Assembly (NCBI GenBank): GCA_902528515.1
Contig: CABZTD010000004.1
Span: 35,117 to 99,116 of the forward strand
Reading direction: 5' to 3'
Origin: K189A clade bacterium
GTDB taxonomy: Bacteria; Pseudomonadota; Gammaproteobacteria; Pseudomonadales; Azotimanducaceae
DNA length: 64,000 nt
In this document: positions 59,171-64,000 of the stretch, piece by piece
Numbering within the stretch: the stretch's first letter is position 1
How the letters are laid out: each line of letters starts with the position of its first letter
The notes under the pieces: model-generated
Told to the model about the DNA's origin: nothing
The model's database searches: none
The model's input: only the letters and a program-made list of their open reading frames with translations
Position numbers and translations under genes: made by a program

Positions 59171-59523
59171 GCAGGTCCCTCGCGATCTGTTAGACCCTGG
59201 GGTGTTTGCCCTTTCAGCCAGTAAGCCCAGGAAAGTACCGTGGCAACCGCTACATAGACCTCTTCGGGTATTTCTTGCTGCAACTGCAGGTAGGATAGGG
59301 TTTCGGCGAGTACCGGATCCTCCGCCAAGTGCACACCGGCAGCCTTTGCGACTTCGATGATTTCTTCAGCAAAAGCTCCTCGGCCCTTGGCCACCAAGAT
59401 CGGCGCGCGCACCTGATCGTAGAGCAGGGCTACGGCCTTCTTAGCTTCAATGTCGTCTGCCTCTTTGGGCTGCAGCACATCGTCCGCCAAAGACCATCCA
59501 AAAGGATTTTCGCGTCTAGGCAT
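59167..59523 (-). CDS. FlhB C-terminal-domain-like protein (FhlB)
   Basis: A 118-aa soluble protein matching only the cytoplasmic tail of FlhB: KKAVALLYDQVRAPILVAKG, then EEIIEVAKAAGVHLAEDPVL and LQLQQEIPEEVYVAVATVLS. The NPTH autocleavage site that precedes AVALxYD in FlhB is replaced by IEAKK, so it cannot self-cleave. FhlB-type proteins can partly replace the FlhB tail in substrate switching. The start overlaps the fliK2 stop by 8 nt, linking it to hook-length control. Confidence 0.88.
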   Translation of the reverse strand: MPRRENPFGWSLADDVLQPKEADDIEAKKAVALLYDQVRAPILVAKGRGAFAEEIIEVAKAAGVHLAEDPVLAETLSYLQLQQEIPEEVYVAVATVLSWAYWLKGQTPQGLTDREGPA

Positions 59524-61462
59524 CTATAGAAACTCCCACCCGCTGTTGACCGTGAGTCACACTGCCCGAATCTCGAGGCACGGGGTAAATGGCTAGCCCT
59601 GCCAGGACCAGGCCAGTTTGCGACAACATCGCTTCCAGCTGCCCCCGACTGGCTTGCGCTAGTTGGTAGAAGTTTGAATCTGGTAGCCACAGTCGCAATC
59701 CCAGCTCTCCCGCGATGCTTACCCGAGCGTTGGCCGCCATAGATACGGTTGCAGTTAACCCTACCTCCAAATCAACGGTCCAAGATTCTTGGGTCACGCC
59801 TTCAGAATCGGAGTTTTCGTGGCGTTGGAGGTCCAAAAAGACCGGATACTGATCGGCGAAGGGGATCATCCAAGAGTATTGAGAACGCCCCGCAGACTGA
59901 TGAGAGAGAGAATCTATTTGCCGAGCTTCGAGCTCGTCGATCGCACCTGAAATCGAGGTGGTTTCCATTTGCCTCGCGTGCAGGAGCGTACGCAGTGCTA
60001 AGAGCATCGACTTCAAACCGGGCAAGGCCTGATTTGGGTTTAACCCCGCCTGATATTCAGCAAACAGCCCTGTATTTTGGAACGCTTGTCGCAGCGATGT
60101 GCCACTTAACTGGCGAGAATCCAGCAGCAGGGCGGCAAGAGCGCTACGCAACTCAGGACTACCAACTTTTTCTGCCACCGCACCCAGTTGCCCCGGCGCG
60201 AAGAGCTGCAGCAGATGAAAGCTGCCCACATGATTAAGTAATCGTGCAAAACGACCGTCGGCAGCAACTCTACCATTCGCAGCGGCCACGCCAGCTGCAA
60301 GAGCAGGATCCGCAAGCGCTAATACAGGTTGACCCGAAATGACGCGCACGAGCAGGGAGACCTGGCCCGTCGGCAGGTTCATGCGATCTGGTAGGGGCAA
60401 CTGCTGATTACCAATCAAAAGGATATTGCCGTCTTGGCGCTGGGCAACAATTGCAGTAATGGTTTCACCCGCCCGAAGACCGAGCGTGCGAGCTTGTTCT
60501 GGTTCGATTCGCACACCTGCGGCAGCACCCTCCACATAGACGGTGTTTGGCCGCGGCATCATGTTGACGCCTTCTGGACTTAACATGGTTCCTCCAATCT
60601 GCCTTGGTACCGTGCGCTCGGTAAAGGCCCAATATTGATTCGGTTGGTTTTTCGATGGCTCGCCGTCGAGCACTCTTATCGATCCGATGGCAGGCTGCGC
60701 TACTGTGCTATTGCTACGCAGAGCTGGTGTTTGTATAGCTGAGCCTGCCACAGCCTTGCCCATCGCAGGAGTTTGAGAAACCAATGGCGCTAAGGATGCA
60801 CCCAGTGTGGCCGTCTGGGACTGCAAAAGCTGCGTTGGCACAACGAGCGGCCTGGCCGGTATCTGCATTGGGTCGTTAGGTGCCCCCCGGATACCCAACC
60901 CGGAAACCTGGGTCGCCCGAGCGCCGGATCCCGCGCTTGCTCCGACACCTGCCTTCATCAAGGATGCCAGTATTACGCTAGGCAATCCCATTTTGGCCGC
61001 ACTCCGGCCTGTATCTGCACCCAGAGGCACTCGGGGCACCCTAGGACTCTCGATGAGATGAGCATCCATTTGTAACCCCGCCCTGGGCCCCTTACCCGAG
61101 ATCGTCACTGTGCGCTCCATTTGCATCGCAATGCTATCGAGCAAGGTTTTCATCCCTTCAGCATCCAAGCCCTGCACTTGGCCATTGACCAATGTCGAAG
61201 CGTTCGAGCCAGCGCCAGATTGCGACGGTGAAACGACTTTTGCTGCGCCAGGTCGTGGATTGGGATTTGCGAGGTCTATCTTTGCCCGATTTAGTGAATT
61301 TTTTGGCAGGTCGGATACCGTATCCGCCGGCACTGATACTGTCGCTGTTGATGGTTTACCGTTTATTGATGCCTGAAATGTCCGACCACTACTAACTAAT
61401 AGGGCCGTCGCGGGGGAATGCGACACTCCGTGAGCCTTAGGGGTACTGAATCCAACCTTCAT
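59516..61462 (-). CDS. FliK-like hook-length control protein (second copy)
   Basis: A 648-aa protein. The N-terminal two thirds are Ala/Ser/Pro-rich and the C-terminal part (about 520-630) has the Flg_hook fold pattern (ESWTVDLEVGLTATVSMAAN, ELGLRLWLPDSNFYQLAQAS, SQTGLVLAGLAIYPVP). It is unlike fliK at 6692-8182 apart from that domain, so it is a divergent paralogue. ATG at 61462 is preferred over a GTG at 61474; both overlap the preceding lipoprotein gene. Next to fhlB, it may tune the substrate switch. Confidence 0.8.
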   Translation of the reverse strand: MKVGFSTPKAHGVSHSPATALLVSSGRTFQASINGKPSTATVSVPADTVSDLPKNSLNRAKIDLANPNPRPGAAKVVSPSQSGAGSNASTLVNGQVQGLDAEGMKTLLDSIAMQMERTVTISGKGPRAGLQMDAHLIESPRVPRVPLGADTGRSAAKMGLPSVILASLMKAGVGASAGSGARATQVSGLGIRGAPNDPMQIPARPLVVPTQLLQSQTATLGASLAPLVSQTPAMGKAVAGSAIQTPALRSNSTVAQPAIGSIRVLDGEPSKNQPNQYWAFTERTVPRQIGGTMLSPEGVNMMPRPNTVYVEGAAAGVRIEPEQARTLGLRAGETITAIVAQRQDGNILLIGNQQLPLPDRMNLPTGQVSLLVRVISGQPVLALADPALAAGVAAANGRVAADGRFARLLNHVGSFHLLQLFAPGQLGAVAEKVGSPELRSALAALLLDSRQLSGTSLRQAFQNTGLFAEYQAGLNPNQALPGLKSMLLALRTLLHARQMETTSISGAIDELEARQIDSLSHQSAGRSQYSWMIPFADQYPVFLDLQRHENSDSEGVTQESWTVDLEVGLTATVSMAANARVSIAGELGLRLWLPDSNFYQLAQASRGQLEAMLSQTGLVLAGLAIYPVPRDSGSVTHGQQRVGVSIDA

Positions 61463-62006
61463 AGGGATTTGCACTCTTGCGCTGCTTTGAGGTTCGCCGG
61501 CTTTCGTCAGTAAAAATCACTTTCTTAATGTCATCGGCCTCCGGTACCCGAAGCCGCTTGTTGGCTAGCAGCCAGTTTGGGTTAGAACGCATAAAGGCAT
61601 GCGGATTCGCTCGTACAAAGGCCCGGCGTAAAATATCTCTCCGAAGCGGTGAACTGCCAACCGTTTGATTTATTATCTTATCGAGATAATCACCCTTCTT
61701 CACGACGTAGGTGCCATCTGCGGCTACTTCATCCTCCTTGGCGACGGCTGCCGCTTCCTCTAGCTGTCGTTCTAAGTCAGCAATCATACGAGATAGTGCA
61801 TCGTCGAGTTCGGCTTCATCAATTGTCTCTTCTGTCTCTTCTGCTGGGGCTGCATTGCTTTTAAGCTCTGCAAGTTCCGCGCTATCAACCAGCTCGATAC
61901 CAAGGGTTGTACATCCTTGCAGAAGGCAGAAGAGACCGGCGCAGCATAGATACCTAGCTGTATGGCTAAGGACCGAGGAAGACGCCGATGATGATGAGGT
62001 GTTCAT
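61437..62006 (-). CDS. Lipoprotein with FimV/LysM-like domain
   Basis: A 189-aa product with a lipobox (CLLQGC, Cys at about 32), an acidic coiled-coil-like stretch (about 55-90), then a LysM/FimV-type module: GTYVVKKGDYLDKIINQTVG and AFVRANPHAFMRSNPNWLLA through NKRLRVPEAD. It probably binds peptidoglycan at the outer membrane or cell pole. It occupies a place near flgP and flgT but is not FlgO. It could anchor the H ring or mark the pole; that is inference. Confidence 0.78.
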   Translation of the reverse strand: MNTSSSSASSSVLSHTARYLCCAGLFCLLQGCTTLGIELVDSAELAELKSNAAPAEETEETIDEAELDDALSRMIADLERQLEEAAAVAKEDEVAADGTYVVKKGDYLDKIINQTVGSSPLRRDILRRAFVRANPHAFMRSNPNWLLANKRLRVPEADDIKKVIFTDESRRTSKQRKSANPYEGWIQYP

Positions 62007-62045
62007 ACAAGTTTCCTACTTATGATCCGGCTAAATCTTGCCAGA

Positions 62046-63269
62046 CTACAAAGCGAGTGCGGCCATGGGGATGGCCATCATCTGGCTGAAGTTGACTTCT
62101 GCAGACCCGGCATAGACCTCCAATGTAGCACTTCTGGGAGAGACCCGAACTACTCGAGCTAGGCTGACGACGCCAATTGCACTTTCGAGACCCCGAGCAT
62201 TCAGATAGCGACTCGTAGGCAGGATCGCAAGACGCTGCCCGATGTAGATTCCGGCGTCAAATCCGCCGTTGAGGGTAAGCTGTCCGGTACCAATCGCCAG
62301 AGTCAGCGCGGTTTCACCATGGCAGCCGATGCTCGCACCAATTTCCATCAAGGCCTCATCGAGCCATTCCGCCAGGGTCTGATGCGCAGATTTTGGCAGG
62401 CTCAGCCACGCCAGTTGGTCTTGGCTCGATCGTCGGTTAGAGCCCACAAAAATAGAGGTCTCAAGCGGTAACACACGGCCTTGAGCGTTTATCAGGTCCG
62501 CCTCTACTCGAACGTGCATGCCTGGCCGCGCTGCTTGCCAAAGCCCAAAGCGCTCCAATGTCGACTTACGCTGCCTGGCGGATACGTGTAGGCGAAGCTC
62601 CATATCGGTAGTGCTTCTTGGCCTCTCAGTCATGTAGCGATGGTAAGCGGACTGTCTGGCTTCAGCGCTGTCCCCGGAAAGCACTGGGCCCGTGATTAAT
62701 GTCGATACTCCAGTCAATCGGTCGTCGTCGTATGCCGCCTTAATCTTATTACGTAGCAGCAGAGCAGCTGATTGAGCAATGTTGGCAGTTTGGGCTGAGC
62801 CGCTAGTATCGACTGCAACTTTTAGGTTTAGGCGCTGGGGCCTCAGCGGTTGCGGTACGCAGGCCGCATTTTCTGACACATCCTTTTCGGCACCGGGTGC
62901 ATAGACCAGTTCTGCCACCTCTCGACCGAAACGGTCCCGGCGTAAGGTGGGCCGCAAGCGCTCTAGCTGCACGCCGCTAAAAACCAGAACATCTTCGCCC
63001 ATGGCGCCATCGCTATTCGTCCAGCCGCTGGCGGCAACCCGAGCTTCGCGCTCCATCGCCAGAGCGAAAAAAGCCTGTTTAAGCTGCCGGAGCTGCTCTT
63101 GTGAGTCACCCTCAACCAGGCCTTCATCTGCATTGAGCAAATTTGACTGGCGTAATCCAACTGAGTACTGAGATTCAGAGGCAGATAGCGAAGAGGACGC
63201 CACTAGCACCATAGCGATGGTGCCTTTTAAGATGTGTTTAACACCAGCTGATATGGTGAGTTTAGCCAT
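62046..63269 (-). CDS. flgT: H-ring protein FlgT
   Basis: FlgT forms the H ring around the LP ring and recruits the sodium stator through MotX/MotY. The product (about 407 aa) has a signal peptide (near residues 8-30), a middle domain with VDTSGSAQTANIAQSAALLL and a C-terminal SH3-like domain with GGFDAGIYIGQRLAILPTSR. ATG at 63269 is preceded by GGAAGG; a GTG at 63284 is an in-frame alternative. It follows flgP. Confidence 0.85.
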   Translation of the reverse strand: MAKLTISAGVKHILKGTIAMVLVASSSLSASESQYSVGLRQSNLLNADEGLVEGDSQEQLRQLKQAFFALAMEREARVAASGWTNSDGAMGEDVLVFSGVQLERLRPTLRRDRFGREVAELVYAPGAEKDVSENAACVPQPLRPQRLNLKVAVDTSGSAQTANIAQSAALLLRNKIKAAYDDDRLTGVSTLITGPVLSGDSAEARQSAYHRYMTERPRSTTDMELRLHVSARQRKSTLERFGLWQAARPGMHVRVEADLINAQGRVLPLETSIFVGSNRRSSQDQLAWLSLPKSAHQTLAEWLDEALMEIGASIGCHGETALTLAIGTGQLTLNGGFDAGIYIGQRLAILPTSRYLNARGLESAIGVVSLARVVRVSPRSATLEVYAGSAEVNFSQMMAIPMAALAL

Positions 63270-63290
63270 GGCTGCACCTTCCACCGACGC

Positions 63291-63770
63291 CTACAGACCA
63301 GCGCTAGGTGTTTGGAGATAGTTGCGCACCAGTTCGTCGATAGTGCTTTGAGGCAGAGCAAGCTTAGTTTCGTAAGTCTCTTCGCCAACAGGCGTGATGC
63401 TTACAACACGAGCTCCATATATGACCCCTTCGACCCGGCTTTTCAGGTGATCATCGGTTACGGACATGTCCACCATGGTACCCGTGGCATTGACGTATTG
63501 GCCATAGACTTGCTCCGCCAACGAGCGATAAGCATCGAGTTTAGATGCTTTGATGGCCATGAGCCGCTGCTGTGCGGGCGTTTCGCCACGCTGAGAGGCA
63601 ATAACGGCATAGCCGGTGCCCACTAGACCATCGGCTTCTGAAACGGGATATAGATTTTGGCTGCGCTGAGGTGTTGCGCACCCGCTCGTGGCTGCGACAA
63701 GCATCAGTACTGCAAGCAGCCAATACAAGTCTTTACGCCGATGGTCTAACGCTAAATTGTGCATACCCAT
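63291..63770 (-). CDS. flgP: Outer-membrane lipoprotein FlgP
   Basis: FlgP (LPP20 family) is an outer-membrane lipoprotein needed for polar motility and the H ring. The 159-aa product has a lipobox (VAATSGC, Cys31) and the LPP20 core with GTGYAVIASQRGETPAQQRL and MAIKASKLDAYRSLAEQVYG. It is the first recognisable gene of the flgP-flgT-lipoprotein-fliK2-fhlB unit. Confidence 0.87.
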   Translation of the reverse strand: MGMHNLALDHRRKDLYWLLAVLMLVAATSGCATPQRSQNLYPVSEADGLVGTGYAVIASQRGETPAQQRLMAIKASKLDAYRSLAEQVYGQYVNATGTMVDMSVTDDHLKSRVEGVIYGARVVSITPVGEETYETKLALPQSTIDELVRNYLQTPSAGL

Positions 63771-64000
63771 GATTCAATTTTCCTTTTCGCCTGCGCCCTT
63801 ATAAAATAGCGTCACTTTCGGCCTGCAGGACTTTTGCCCAGCAAGTATTGCCGGCCGCACTCTGGCCTCTTGCGATCCATCCCTGTGAATTAATCATCGG
63901 CTAGTCGCTCCAGATCTTGAATAGACCACTCCGCTCAGTTCTCGACTCGCTCAATTTAGGCACGCTTTGTGCAGCTGCCTTTGCGAAATACGAAAGCGCA
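63771..64000. other. Upstream region of flgP, right edge
   Basis: No gene is visible in this 230-bp end. Near the edge, AGGCACG-N4-GTGC (63958-63972, plus strand) is an imperfect sigma-54-like element pointing out of the window. It has two mismatches and is only suggestive. No clear promoter for flgP was found on the minus strand. Confidence 0.3.

Overview
The window is an almost continuous polar-type flagellar locus. The closest fit is a marine gammaproteobacterium, probably of the Cellvibrionales/Halieaceae kind, although no rRNA or other taxonomic marker is present. The evidence for this is a FleQ/FlrA-type master regulator, sodium-type PomAB stator genes, the Vibrio-type H-ring genes flgT and flgP, sigma-54 (-24/-12) and sigma-28 promoters, and several flagellins. 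Base composition is close to 50 percent G+C throughout and there are no insertion sequences.

Layout. 1-2612 (minus): fliP, fliQ, fliR and the start of flhB, with their own sigma-54 promoter at 2681-2695. 2898-4310 (plus): a lytic transglycosylase lodged between fliO and fliP. 4328-8182 (minus): fliK-fliL-fliM-fliN-fliO from a sigma-54 promoter at 8221-8235. 8301-16063 (minus): a FlrC/FlbD-like activator, then fliE-F-G-H-I-J, from a sigma-54 promoter at 16104-16118. 16347-17429 (minus): a short FleQ. 17888-19575 (plus): fliD and a small membrane protein. 20330-22921: a TPR-sulfotransferase. 23572-32654: four flagellin genes with an MFS transporter between the first and second. 32804-33675: flaG and fliS. 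34419-38741: pomA, two tandem pomB genes, a potassium channel and a small Cys protein. 38842-41820: ClC channel, Sel1-repeat protein and a FliS-like protein. 41837-56548 (minus): flgB-[fifth flagellin]-flgC-D-E-F-G-H-I-J-K-L. 57164-59170 (plus): flgA, flgM, flgN. 59167-63770 (minus): flgP, flgT, a FimV-like lipoprotein, a second fliK and an FhlB-like gene.

How the genes work together. Early export, basal-body and switch genes are read from sigma-54 promoters, presumably activated by the FleQ- and FlrC-like proteins. Late genes (four flagellins, fliD, fliS, pomAB, flgMN) carry sigma-28 boxes of the form TAAA(G)-N11-CCGA, gated by FlgM. The kinase gene flrB/fleS that normally separates flrA and flrC is missing, and the receiver domain of the FlrC-like protein has lost its phospho-acceptor Asp. 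Both observations point to a phosphorylation-independent hierarchy.

The most unusual signal is a recurring 16-bp palindrome, roughly CGGCAA-N4-TTGCCG, often in pairs about 30 bp apart. It lies upstream of sigma-54 promoters. In three flagellin genes it also begins exactly 20 bp downstream of the first base of the sigma-28 -10 box. Other oddities are the flagellin gene inserted between flgB and flgC, the tandem pomB pair, a FlgJ without its muramidase domain alongside a stand-alone lytic transglycosylase, and a candidate flagellin-modifying TPR-sulfotransferase.
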